A stretch of DNA of 64,000 nt, from the NCBI RefSeq assembly GCF_040513375.1, contig NZ_JBEVTG010000003.1, forward strand, positions 124,001 through 188,000. Direction: 5' to 3'. The notes beneath the pieces were generated by a model. The model saw only the letters and a program-made list of their open reading frames with translations, made no database searches and had not been told where the DNA came from. This document shows positions 9,641 through 18,112 of the stretch, piece by piece. Numbering within the stretch: position 1 is the first letter of the stretch; every line of letters starts with the position of its first letter. The translations under genes and the position numbers were made by a program. Source of the DNA: Flagellimonas_B algarum (GTDB taxonomy: Bacteria; Bacteroidota; Bacteroidia; Flavobacteriales; Flavobacteriaceae).

Positions 9641-10576
9641 TTAGAAAAAGCGTGGTGTTAACAACTTGAGGTCCCGTTTTTTGGCAAAATCATAGCGGAG
9701 GAAAATTTCGTGACTCCCTTGGTTGTAGCGCCCCAATTGGGTGGTGCCCGCATCGTATGAATAGCCTAGCAATAGGCTTTTGGTCACTTGGATCCCGACC
9801 AGGCCACTCACGGCATCGGTCACCCGATACGACGCACCGAGGGTCAAGCGGTTGTTGAAGAGGAAATTCGCGGAAACATCGGCTATAGCTGGTGCCCCAC
9901 GGGTATAACGCACCAAAAAGGTCGGTTTGAATTTCAATAAGGAGTTCAAATAGAAGACGTAGCCCCCCATCAGGTTGAAGGTCATGCGTTCGCGGGCGTT
10001 CGACACCGTAGTATCGTCGTAATGGGTGGTGGTCAGAAAATTGGGTACCGAGAGTCCGGCATACCAAAAATCACTATAGGCATAGACCCCGGATCCCACG
10101 ACCGGACTGAGGCGGTTGTCGACATCGAAGCGGAATAAGGTCTCGGTGGTATCGTAGACCGTCAGTTTCGAATAATCGATGTTCAAGAGGTTGAGCCCCC
10201 CTTTGATGCCGAAGGACAAGGAGGTATACTGCCCTAGGGGAATCTGGTAGGCGAAATCACCGGCTAGGGTCTGTTCGCTCAGCGGACCGATTTGATCGCT
10301 GATAAAGGTAAGGCCAAGGGCCATGCGTTCGTATTTCAAGGGTCCGTTCGAGGTAAAGTTCACCGTTTGCGGGGCCCCATCAAGCCCGGCCCACTGTTGT
10401 CGGTACTGGGTGGTCATGCTTAAGACGCCACGGGTACCGGCATAGGCCGGGTTGATCACACTGGGGGTGTACATGTACTGGGTGTATTGCCCGTCTTGTT
10501 GGGCCTGGGCCAGGCTGCCGATAAGCAGCAGGGCCAAGGCTAGGGTATGTCGTAGGGTTGCGTTCATGATCGTCAT
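9641..10576 (-). CDS. PorP/SprF-family T9SS membrane protein
   Basis: About 311 residues. After a signal peptide ending SLAQAQ comes the family hallmark QYTQYMYTPSVINPAYAG, then a beta-barrel of alternating strands to the end, LKLLTPRFF. PorP/SprF proteins are outer-membrane partners needed for secretion or attachment of cargo with type B sorting domains; SprF serves SprB in Flavobacterium johnsoniae. The start at 10576 follows the stop of the upstream gene by one base (TAATATG), which argues for translational coupling; an in-frame ATG at 10567 is the alternative. A longer reading upstream lies inside the previous gene and is rejected. Its partner cargo is probably the 414-residue protein just upstream and perhaps the giant adhesin. 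Confidence 0.94.
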   Translation of the reverse strand: MTIMNATLRHTLALALLLIGSLAQAQQDGQYTQYMYTPSVINPAYAGTRGVLSMTTQYRQQWAGLDGAPQTVNFTSNGPLKYERMALGLTFISDQIGPLSEQTLAGDFAYQIPLGQYTSLSFGIKGGLNLLNIDYSKLTVYDTTETLFRFDVDNRLSPVVGSGVYAYSDFWYAGLSVPNFLTTTHYDDTTVSNARERMTFNLMGGYVFYLNSLLKFKPTFLVRYTRGAPAIADVSANFLFNNRLTLGASYRVTDAVSGLVGIQVTKSLLLGYSYDAGTTQLGRYNQGSHEIFLRYDFAKKRDLKLLTPRFF

Positions 10577-10577
10577 A

Positions 10578-11822
10578 TTAATCGGTGTTGAGGTAGAGGT
10601 AACCCGCTTGCTCCAATCGTTGGGTTTGCGCGTTGGAATCTTGGTAATCATAGCGAAGGATGTAGAAGTAGGTACCCGAAGGCAACAAGTGTTTTTCTTG
10701 GGTATTGGCATACCCTCGAAACACATTGTTGTTGCGGTCGTAATCGGTTGTCTCGAAGACTTTGGTACCCCATCGGTTGTAGACCTGTACGCTGTTGTTC
10801 GCGAGGCCGTTGATGTTTTCGATCAAGAGGTAGTCGTTTTTGCCGTTTTGGTTGGGCGAAACCGCGTTGTAGACCACTACATCAGGGGGCAAGATGACTT
10901 CTTCGTTCACCCGGGCCAGCGTAAAGACCCCACCTTCGGGCCCCACGGCCACTTCGGCCGTCACCGTTCGGCTATTGGGGTCAGCAACACCCCCTGCATC
11001 GCGCCATGCACCGGCAATGGGATCCCAGCGCGCGATACGCAATGCGGAATGTGGGGGTGTGACCACCTCACTGGGTGTGGTGGTCGTCTCATCCCAACCA
11101 AGGGTGAGTTGCAGTTGTCGTGTGCCCGAGGCACAGTTGACGACCCAATATTCATTGCCATCGACCAACGGAATGTTGCCGATCCGCAGGTCATTGGGGT
11201 AGGGGCGTTCAGGATCTTGATAAGCGTAGCGCACACTGACCTCGCCGGCCCCACCATCTAAGGGGGTGATATGGGCCTGTCGGTAGTACTGTACATCGCC
11301 GATGGGAAAGCTAAAGGCGACTTCACCGGTCTTGCCCACAAAGCCATCAACAAAGCTGGCATCGCTGGTATGGGCCACGGTGGCTTCCGGCTCCAAAAGC
11401 AAGCTTGCCCCTGGGTTCAAGGTATTCACGATGCCTTGGATCAGTTCGAGCCCCCCTGCGATGCGAATGGGCGCCATGACGTTCAAAGCGTGTTCACCAC
11501 TACTGTTGTTGTTGATTTGCAGCTGCTTGAAATAGCTGGGTTGGCTGCCCGCGATTTGTTGCTCACTGCTGCCTTCAAAACGGGTGCTGCCGTTCGATCC
11601 GTCGGAAAAGTCGACCATACCGTTGTTGGTAAAGTCATGGTAGGCGAAAAGTTCACCGTCGTTGATCAAGGTACCGCTTTCGCTGTTTTCAAAATCGGAA
11701 AGCAGGCTTAGGGTGGTCTGATCACTAATGACCAGCTCGCCATGGTTTACGGTCTGTGCCGATAGGGCCAAGGGGCCGATCAGGACAAGCAAGGATATGA
11801 TCATATTGTGAAAGGGTTTCAT
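10578..11822 (-). CDS. T9SS type B sorting-domain protein, 414 residues
   Basis: Signal peptide (residues 1-23, ending ALSAQ), a beta-rich body, and a C-terminal gliding-motility-type (CHU_C, type B) sorting domain of about 90 residues. That domain shows the usual order VSPNQNGKNDYLLIENI, VQVYNRWGTKVFET and LPSGTYFYIL. Type B cargo is exported by the T9SS and needs a PorP/SprF partner, which is encoded one base downstream. The ATG at 11822 is chosen because it opens directly on the signal peptide. It follows the 921-residue repeat gene by 38 bases. It could be a surface protein in its own right or an accessory subunit like SprC/SprD. Confidence 0.9.
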   Translation of the reverse strand: MKPFHNMIISLLVLIGPLALSAQTVNHGELVISDQTTLSLLSDFENSESGTLINDGELFAYHDFTNNGMVDFSDGSNGSTRFEGSSEQQIAGSQPSYFKQLQINNNSSGEHALNVMAPIRIAGGLELIQGIVNTLNPGASLLLEPEATVAHTSDASFVDGFVGKTGEVAFSFPIGDVQYYRQAHITPLDGGAGEVSVRYAYQDPERPYPNDLRIGNIPLVDGNEYWVVNCASGTRQLQLTLGWDETTTTPSEVVTPPHSALRIARWDPIAGAWRDAGGVADPNSRTVTAEVAVGPEGGVFTLARVNEEVILPPDVVVYNAVSPNQNGKNDYLLIENINGLANNSVQVYNRWGTKVFETTDYDRNNNVFRGYANTQEKHLLPSGTYFYILRYDYQDSNAQTQRLEQAGYLYLNTD

Positions 11823-11860
11823 AGGCTTGTATTTGGGACGTTTGTTAGATGCTTCCTGAA

Positions 11861-14626
11861 CTATTGTAAGCGTAAGGCGGTCCAATAGGCCGTCGTTACC
11901 CCGTTTATCCTTGTTGGCAAATACGTAATCTGATACCAACCCCCACCTTCGATGATGATCTGAGAGATTACCATCTCAGATCGGAAACTCTCTGAAGCGC
12001 TGATTTGTCCGTTACCATCGATAATAAAACTGATAGCTTGGGGTGCAATTTCCGTATCGGAGCCGGCAGCATAGTTATCATCCGTTGTTATGGCCACAAT
12101 GGTATAGTTGATGACTTCATTGGTTGTATTCACCAAAACCGGAGTTACCAAATCGTTGTTATGATATAGCAAATCCATCCGTAAGCCGTCAAAAACGATC
12201 GCATTCGATTCTTGTCCGGAAGTTTCTATCAACAAGGCATTGGTGTTGTTCGAAAATTGCGTCGCCAATTTGCCGGTCATTCTCGGGCGAACACTGGTGT
12301 CACTGGCGAAATCCGCTGTGGAAGCTGAAGCCCGAAAGGCCCGTAATTCCCCGATGGCTATGTCCCCGAGACCGTTCGTTCCAGGGGTGGGAATGCTAAT
12401 AACCGCCACGTCACCCGCCTCATCGGTATAGGTAATCGTACCGTCGCCATTGTCGACCAAACTGGTCACGGTTTCTTGGGCGGCTACGGTCGAAAGGTCG
12501 ATGGCATGGGTCGTACCGTTTTCATCTTGGTAGGTCAATTGATCGAAATCGTCAGCGGGGTCGCTGCCGGTACCGTTGTCGTTGGTGGTGACGCTCAACA
12601 CGGTCAGGGTCTCTTCTGACCGCACAATGTTGGCGATATCGATATCGGTGCCACTATGGTCCTCATCGGTATAGGTGATCGTGCCGTCCCCATTATCGAC
12701 CAAGCTGGTCAGGGTTTCTTGTGCTTGGATGAAGGGTGCAAGATCCAAGGTCTGCTCCGTGCCTTCTTCGTTGGTGTAGGTGATGCTGCCGTCACCATTG
12801 TCGATCAGCTTGGTCACCGTTTCTTCGCCGGCAATGGTCGCGATATCAAGTTGGTGCACGACCAAATCTTCATCGGTATAGCTGATCGTGCCATCCCCAT
12901 TATCGACCAAGCTGGTCAGGGTTTCTTGTGCTTGAATGAAGGGTGCAAGATCCAAGGTCTGCTCCGTGCCTTCTTCGTTGGTGTAGGTGATGCTGCCATC
13001 GCCGTTGTCAATCAGGTTGGTGACCGTTTCTTCGCCGGCAATGGTCGCGATATCAAGTTGGTGCACGACCGAATCTTCATCGGTATAGCTGACCGTGCCG
13101 TCCCCATTGTCGACCAAGGAGGTCAGGGTTTCTTGCGCTTGGATGAAGGGTGCAAGATCCAAGGTTTGGTCGGTCCCTTCTTCGTTGGTGTAGGTGATGC
13201 TGCCATCGCCGTTATCGATCAGGTTGGTTACGGTTTCGGCACCTCCGATGACCGCGATGTTCAATAAGGTCTCTACCCCATCTTCGTCGGTATAGGTAAT
13301 CGTGCCGTCCCCATTGTCGACCAATGTGGTCAGGGTTTCTTGCGCTTGGATGAAGGGTAACAGGTCCAAGGTCTGGTCCGTCCCCTCTTCGTTGGTATAG
13401 GTGATGCTGCCATCACCGTTGTCGATCAGGTTGGTTACGGTTTCGGCACCTCCGATGACCGCGATGTTCAATAAGGTCTCTACCCCATCTTCGTCGGTAT
13501 AGGTAATCGTGCCGTCCCCATTGTCGACCAAGGAGGTCAGGGTTTCTTGGGCTTGAATGAAAGGTAACAGGTCCAAGGTTTGGTCGGTCCCTTCTTCGTT
13601 GGTATAGGTGATGCTGCCATCGCCGTTATCGATCAGGTTGGTTACGGTTTCGGCACCTCCGATGACCGCGATATTCAATAAGGTCTCTACCCCATCTTCA
13701 TCAGTATAGGTGATCGTGCCATCCCCATTGTCGACCAATGTGGTCAGGGTTTCTTGGGCTTGGATGAAGGGTAACAGGTCCAAGGTCTGGTCCGTCCCTT
13801 CTTCGTTGGTGTAGGTGATGCTGCCATCGCCGTTATCGATCAGGTTGGTTACGGTTTCGGTTCCTGCGATGGTCGAAATATCGAGTTGATGTTCGACCGA
13901 ATCTTCATCCGTGTAGGAAATGGTACCATCACCGTTGTCGACCAAGGAGGTCAGGGTCTCCTGAGCATCGACGATCGAGGCGATATTTACGGTCTGGGCC
14001 GTAGCGTCCTCATTGGTGTATGTGATGGTACCATCCCCGTTCCCCACTAAATTGGTGACGGTTTCGGTTCCGGCAATGGATGAGATGTCCAGCTGGTGTA
14101 CTACTTGATCTTCATCGGTATAGCTGATGGTACCATCGCCGTTATCGACTAGGGCCGTCAGTGTTTCGTTGGCTGCCAAGACGTTGATGATCTCGTCATG
14201 GATATCGCCCTGGTTTACGATATCCAGGGCAATGATATCCACAACATCCACTGATTGCGTGGTCCCTTCCTCGTTGGTGTAGGTGATCGTGCCATCACCA
14301 TGGTCAACGAGATGGGTTATGGCTTCCGTAAAATTGGGATCGTTCCCGTTTTGGAACCGCTGCCAAAGGGCACCGTCCCAATAGTAATAGCCCGGGCGTA
14401 TGTCGGCGGTTTCGGCCGTATTGAAGACCAACAATCCGACCACATTACCGCTGGTTATCGTGGCAAGATCATTAGTGCCCGTCAGGGCTACCCGGGGCAG
14501 CAACACCCCTTTGTCACCCGCAACTACGTCCAATTGGGCAGAAGGGTCGGGTAGTGCGGTGCCTATACCGACCTGGGCATAGGACCAATAACATGTCAAT
14601 AGCAAAAAAAGATAGAAATATCTCAT
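11861..14626 (-). CDS. Large exported tandem-repeat protein, 921 residues
   Basis: Signal peptide ending YWSYAQ, then VGIGTALPDPSAQLDV and KGVLLPRVAL, a common N-terminal module of flavobacterial surface proteins. Residues about 105-765 consist of 17 clear copies and one divergent copy of a 34-35 residue unit with the core LVDNGDGTITYTDEDG or LIDNGDGSITYTNEEG. The two types alternate, giving a 69-residue (207-base) higher-order unit. The last 150 residues are non-repetitive and beta-rich. I see neither a type A nor a type B T9SS domain. The gene leads the operon with the 414-residue type B protein, SprF and OmpA. It is likely a surface fibre; the NGDG cores could bind calcium, which is inference. 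Confidence 0.85.
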   Translation of the reverse strand: MRYFYLFLLLTCYWSYAQVGIGTALPDPSAQLDVVAGDKGVLLPRVALTGTNDLATITSGNVVGLLVFNTAETADIRPGYYYWDGALWQRFQNGNDPNFTEAITHLVDHGDGTITYTNEEGTTQSVDVVDIIALDIVNQGDIHDEIINVLAANETLTALVDNGDGTISYTDEDQVVHQLDISSIAGTETVTNLVGNGDGTITYTNEDATAQTVNIASIVDAQETLTSLVDNGDGTISYTDEDSVEHQLDISTIAGTETVTNLIDNGDGSITYTNEEGTDQTLDLLPFIQAQETLTTLVDNGDGTITYTDEDGVETLLNIAVIGGAETVTNLIDNGDGSITYTNEEGTDQTLDLLPFIQAQETLTSLVDNGDGTITYTDEDGVETLLNIAVIGGAETVTNLIDNGDGSITYTNEEGTDQTLDLLPFIQAQETLTTLVDNGDGTITYTDEDGVETLLNIAVIGGAETVTNLIDNGDGSITYTNEEGTDQTLDLAPFIQAQETLTSLVDNGDGTVSYTDEDSVVHQLDIATIAGEETVTNLIDNGDGSITYTNEEGTEQTLDLAPFIQAQETLTSLVDNGDGTISYTDEDLVVHQLDIATIAGEETVTKLIDNGDGSITYTNEEGTEQTLDLAPFIQAQETLTSLVDNGDGTITYTDEDHSGTDIDIANIVRSEETLTVLSVTTNDNGTGSDPADDFDQLTYQDENGTTHAIDLSTVAAQETVTSLVDNGDGTITYTDEAGDVAVISIPTPGTNGLGDIAIGELRAFRASASTADFASDTSVRPRMTGKLATQFSNNTNALLIETSGQESNAIVFDGLRMDLLYHNNDLVTPVLVNTTNEVINYTIVAITTDDNYAAGSDTEIAPQAISFIIDGNGQISASESFRSEMVISQIIIEGGGWYQITYLPTRINGVTTAYWTALRLQ
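12420..14320. repeat. Coding tandem repeats, about 207-bp unit
   Basis: Within the 921-residue gene the DNA itself repeats. The best-conserved copies lie between about 13140 and 13870, where successive 207-base units differ by only a few substitutions; the outer copies are more diverged. This pattern is expected from recent unequal exchange at the centre and older copies at the edges. Copy number may vary between strains, and short-read assemblies may collapse it. Confidence 0.85.
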
Positions 14627-14722
14627 ATCGAAAGAAATTAGGTTAATGCATTACTGCATGGATTTGGGTTTCGAAAAAGACCACGTAACCGTTTTTGGGG
14701 TAGGAATAGCGAGGCTACAATT

Positions 14723-14736
14723 GGCGGTCAACCGCC
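14723..14736. promoter_or_regulatory. Short palindrome upstream of the repeat-protein operon
   Basis: GGCGGT-CA-ACCGCC is a perfect 6-bp inverted repeat about 100 bases upstream of the 921-residue gene, in the 250-base space between it and the response-regulator gene. Its spacing is too tight for a good hairpin, so a protein-binding site is the more natural reading. I see no other gene in 14627-14877. Confidence 0.35.
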
Positions 14737-14877
14737 GCTCGGTCCTTGTCGGATTCTGGGGTAAAATAACGACTGGAGGGTCGCAGCGACAAAAGGAAAG
14801 TAGTATGTGGGTAATTTATGGCGTAAGTGGTCAGAAAGCCCTTCAATAAAATTTTTAAATAGCTGGTAAACAGTAAT

Positions 14878-15636
14878 TTATTTCAACTTTAAGAAGAAGG
14901 CAAGGGCATGTTTTCGCCGCTTGGCTACGGGCAGGGTGGTCTCTGAATCGCGAAGCTGGCAGTAGTTCCCCTTCTTGCGCTCGATGCTCTCCACCTTGGT
15001 CAGATTGACCAAATATTTGTGGTGGATCCTAAAGAATTTCGGAGGGAGCAACAATTCGTATTCGCCCAAGTTTCGTGAAGAAAGTACACTTTTACCATCG
15101 TCGGTATAGAAACGGGTGTATTTACCATCGGCCGCGCAATATAAGATGCCCTCGATATCGATAAATGTCATGCCGTCGGTGGTGGGCAAGGCCAATACGG
15201 GGATGTCGAGATTGCCCAGGTTGGCATTGCTTTGGTTCACCCCATCGATTTCCCTTTCGTGCAGGTTGATCTGCCGAATGGCACGGTTGACCGCAATGAC
15301 TAAATCAGGTAGGGCAATGGGTTTTACGAGGTAATCACGGGCATCGTAGCGGTAGGCTTTTGAGGCATATTCGTGATACGAAGTGATGAAGATCAGTTCA
15401 AAGGCGAAGTCTTCCAATTGATCGATCAGTTCGAATGAGGATCGGTCTTTGAGGTTGACATCCAAGAACAAGAGGTTGGGTTGTGTGGTATTGATGGCCG
15501 GGATGGCCTTTTTGACCGAATCGGCCGTGCCGACGATCTTCAAATCAGGAAAACACTGCTTCAAGTTCAATTCGAGCAGACGCAGATCGTCAAGGTTGTC
15601 CTCAACTAGAAAGGCGGTATAGTTTCGTTTCGACAT
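14878..15636 (-). CDS. LytTR-family response regulator
   Basis: About 252 residues. The receiver domain (residues 1-125) has FLVEDN for the acidic pair, FLDVNL with the phospho-acceptor Asp59, FITSYHE, and DYLVKP with the conserved Lys. The LytTR DNA-binding domain (about 150-252) has DIEGILYCAADGKYTRFYT, FFRIHHKYLVNL and LPVAKRRK. The ATG at 15636 opens straight onto the receiver fold. This start overlaps the upstream kinase gene by 35 bases, so the two form a coupled two-component pair. LytTR regulators commonly control secreted or envelope genes; here the adhesin genes on both sides are the obvious candidate targets. Confidence 0.93.
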   Translation of the reverse strand: MSKRNYTAFLVEDNLDDLRLLELNLKQCFPDLKIVGTADSVKKAIPAINTTQPNLLFLDVNLKDRSSFELIDQLEDFAFELIFITSYHEYASKAYRYDARDYLVKPIALPDLVIAVNRAIRQINLHEREIDGVNQSNANLGNLDIPVLALPTTDGMTFIDIEGILYCAADGKYTRFYTDDGKSVLSSRNLGEYELLLPPKFFRIHHKYLVNLTKVESIERKKGNYCQLRDSETTLPVAKRRKHALAFFLKLK

Positions 15637-17770
15637 GATCGTTAGTTTTAAGCGGCGTACCGCGTTCGAGGTCCGATACCCCATCGGGAATGATCAGGGT
15701 AACCCGCGTACCTTGTAGGGTACCACTTTTGAAATGAAGGCTTCCCTGCAATAATTTGGCAAAGTCCCTACAGAGGGTAAGCCCCAAGGCATTGCCTATT
15801 TCACCCTGGGTACCCTTTCGCGAGTCGTTTCCCAGGCGTAATTCACCCGCCTCCAAATGCGCTGCTGGAATGCCGATGCCATAGTCACGTACGATGATCA
15901 GCAAATTGCCTTGATGGTTTCCGACCCGCAGGGTGATCTGGGATCCCTTGTTCGAAAACTTGATCGCGTTGGTCAAAAGGTTGATCACAATGGTGCGTAG
16001 CATTTGGTAATCGGTATGGACGGTTTGTTCACTTCGGATGAAAGATTCGATAGTAAGTTGTTTCAAGCGTGCCTGCATGGTGACCACCTCCAGGCTTTCA
16101 TCGACCAGCTTTTGCAACCCAATGCGCTCTTTGTTCAGGTGGATGAGGTTTTGCTGTAGTTTGGCCCAGTCCAACAACTGGTTGGTCAATTGAAAGTTAT
16201 TCTGTGAGGCACGATAGATGGCATCGATGTAATCGGACCGCTCTTGCACGTTGAGGTCACCATAGCGGTGTTTCAACATTTGGGTATAGCCGAAGAGGGC
16301 ATTGAAGGGGTTCAAGAGATCGTGCGCCAAGATGCCGAACAGCTTTGATTTGGTCGCATTGGCCTGCTGCAGTTCTTCATTCAGATTCGAGATTTCGCTT
16401 AGGTGGCGCTCCAGCACGGCGTTTTGACCTAAAATCGTGCGGTTTTTGGTCCGTAATTGGGCAGCTACCTTCTTTTTTCTTTGGAATCGGGCAATGAAAT
16501 ACAGTCCGATGAGGAACAAAAGGGCCCCGACACCCCAGGCAATGGTATTTTGAACCTGCTTTTCTCGAACGGTCAGCGCTTGGATCTGCAGGTCTTTCTT
16601 TAGGAGTTCGTTTTCTTGGGCCTTTTTTTCGGCCCCGAATTTGATCCCCGCTTCGATGTAGGCGTTTTCCTTTTCGACCAGTCGGAGCGAATCGAGGTAG
16701 CGGTTGCTGCGTTGGGTATGGGCCAAGGCACGCTCGAAATCGCCCTTTCCGGCGAATAGCACAGCGTAGAGGCTATCGCTCGCATGCCGTAGTTCGGGTC
16801 GGTTACGGAACCCTTGGTCGCCACCTGCGCGATCCAAATGGGTAAGCGCCTGATCGTAGGCGTGCTTTTTCAAGAATTGGGCGGCTAACATATAATGGGC
16901 GGTCTGTTCGTACCATTTGTACCCGATGGCCCTGGCCTGATCGAGTAAGGCCCGGTATTGTGAAATGGCTTCCTCGGTACGATCAAGGCCCATCAAATGG
17001 TTGCCTAGGGCGTAGCGCACGCGCAATTGCCCCTGTACATCTTCTGAAGTTAGGGCAAGGTGCAAGGCTTGTTGGTAGAGCGAATCTTGAACGGCGCTAT
17101 TGGTGGTAAGCCCCGCTTGGTGTACGTTCAGATCGATCAATAGGTTGCGGTCGAAGGCTTGGGGATCCGTCGCATAAATCGCTTTGCAATCTTCCAAATA
17201 GCCCAGGGCGGCTTGGGTGTCGCCCACATTCCGGTAGGTGAGAAAGAGGTTGAGGGTGGCATAAAAGCGATCCTCCGGGCCCAGGGCCACGTCTTTGGCC
17301 GCTTGGTAGTAGGCGATGGCCCCATCGTAGTCGTGTTGGGCAAAGCGAATGCCCCCTAAGAGGTTGAGGACCTTGGTATGGTATACGGGTAAGGGTTCGG
17401 TTTCGGCCATATCCAACAAGTCCGTAAAAACGGCTTCGGCCGTTTCGAAGGCCAACAGTTCTTTATGGTTGTATCCAATGGTGTACAGTAGAAAGGGTTC
17501 CAATGCTTTGGCCTCGTTTTCGGGTAATGCGAGGATTTCTTGGGCCGTTTCGATTTTTAACGCACGGTCTTTGCTCGTGCTGAGTGTTTTGGCCAAGCGT
17601 CCGATAGGGGTACAGCTGTCTTGCCGGATGTGGGTCCAATAGGCTTTGGCCTGTTCATGATCGAGCCGTTTCCCCGATGGGGTCTCCTGGGCCGAAACCA
17701 CCCCCGAAAGGGAGATGATGGCCAGGGACCAACCGAGGATATCGCAATACAATTTACAGGGAACGGTCAT
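15602..17770 (-). CDS. Sensor histidine kinase with periplasmic TPR domain
   Basis: 722 residues. Signal peptide ending VVSAQE, TPR-type helical repeats (about 40-385), one TM helix (about 412-433, WGVGALLFLIGLYFIARF), a coiled coil, HisKA with the phospho-accepting His483 in LAHDLLNPFNAL, and HATPase_c with the N box LLTNAIKFSNKG, G1 box DYGIGI and a late GLTLCRDFAKLL segment. A TPR sensor domain of this sort is typical of Bacteroidota kinases paired with LytTR regulators. It overlaps the regulator gene by 35 bases. The signal sensed is unknown, probably a protein or peptide ligand in the periplasm. Confidence 0.93.
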   Translation of the reverse strand: MTVPCKLYCDILGWSLAIISLSGVVSAQETPSGKRLDHEQAKAYWTHIRQDSCTPIGRLAKTLSTSKDRALKIETAQEILALPENEAKALEPFLLYTIGYNHKELLAFETAEAVFTDLLDMAETEPLPVYHTKVLNLLGGIRFAQHDYDGAIAYYQAAKDVALGPEDRFYATLNLFLTYRNVGDTQAALGYLEDCKAIYATDPQAFDRNLLIDLNVHQAGLTTNSAVQDSLYQQALHLALTSEDVQGQLRVRYALGNHLMGLDRTEEAISQYRALLDQARAIGYKWYEQTAHYMLAAQFLKKHAYDQALTHLDRAGGDQGFRNRPELRHASDSLYAVLFAGKGDFERALAHTQRSNRYLDSLRLVEKENAYIEAGIKFGAEKKAQENELLKKDLQIQALTVREKQVQNTIAWGVGALLFLIGLYFIARFQRKKKVAAQLRTKNRTILGQNAVLERHLSEISNLNEELQQANATKSKLFGILAHDLLNPFNALFGYTQMLKHRYGDLNVQERSDYIDAIYRASQNNFQLTNQLLDWAKLQQNLIHLNKERIGLQKLVDESLEVVTMQARLKQLTIESFIRSEQTVHTDYQMLRTIVINLLTNAIKFSNKGSQITLRVGNHQGNLLIIVRDYGIGIPAAHLEAGELRLGNDSRKGTQGEIGNALGLTLCRDFAKLLQGSLHFKSGTLQGTRVTLIIPDGVSDLERGTPLKTNDHVETKLYRLSS

Positions 17771-18112
17771 GGGTCAAACGGGTATCATATTAACATACAG
17801 CAAGTTACGTATAGGGATCGGTATATTTCGGTAAAGATTAAACAAAGTAATAAGTGGGATTTAAGGGAAATAAGTGGGTGTTAATAGGGAACAAAAGATC
17901 GTCGATTTTGTCGTTTTTAACCGATTTCACTCGATTGCACGGTCTTGGTTCATCAAACTTTAAACAAAGTAATAAACGGTTCGTTATGGAAACAGCATTA
18001 CCGAAAAGGGAACAAGTGGTCAATTTGTGGGGGATGTATTGGTTATTACATCCATTGGTCGGAGCGAAAGCCGTAACATTTCAGGTCAAGACCTTATCAA
18101 AAAAGTTCGGGA
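17771..18112. other. 342-bp regulatory gap with a 16-bp direct repeat
   Basis: Upstream of the kinase gene and downstream of the 687-residue adhesin paralogue. I find no credible gene. TTAAACAAAGTAATAA occurs twice, exactly, at 17838-17853 and 17960-17975. In addition AATAAGTGGG occurs at 17849-17858 and again at 17870-17879. Read on the minus strand the repeat contains TTACTTTG, one base from the Bacteroidota -7 motif TAnnTTTG, so the copies could be tandem promoters or binding sites for the LytTR regulator. Which of the two cannot be settled from sequence. Confidence 0.55.

Noticed and set aside
10577..10726. N-terminal extension of the PorP/SprF gene
   Set aside because: The extra 50 residues lie inside the type B protein's C-terminal domain and precede the real signal peptide.
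12656..13267. 203-residue repeated plus-strand frame
   Set aside because: Mirror of the tandem repeats in the 921-residue gene; it repeats because the DNA repeats.
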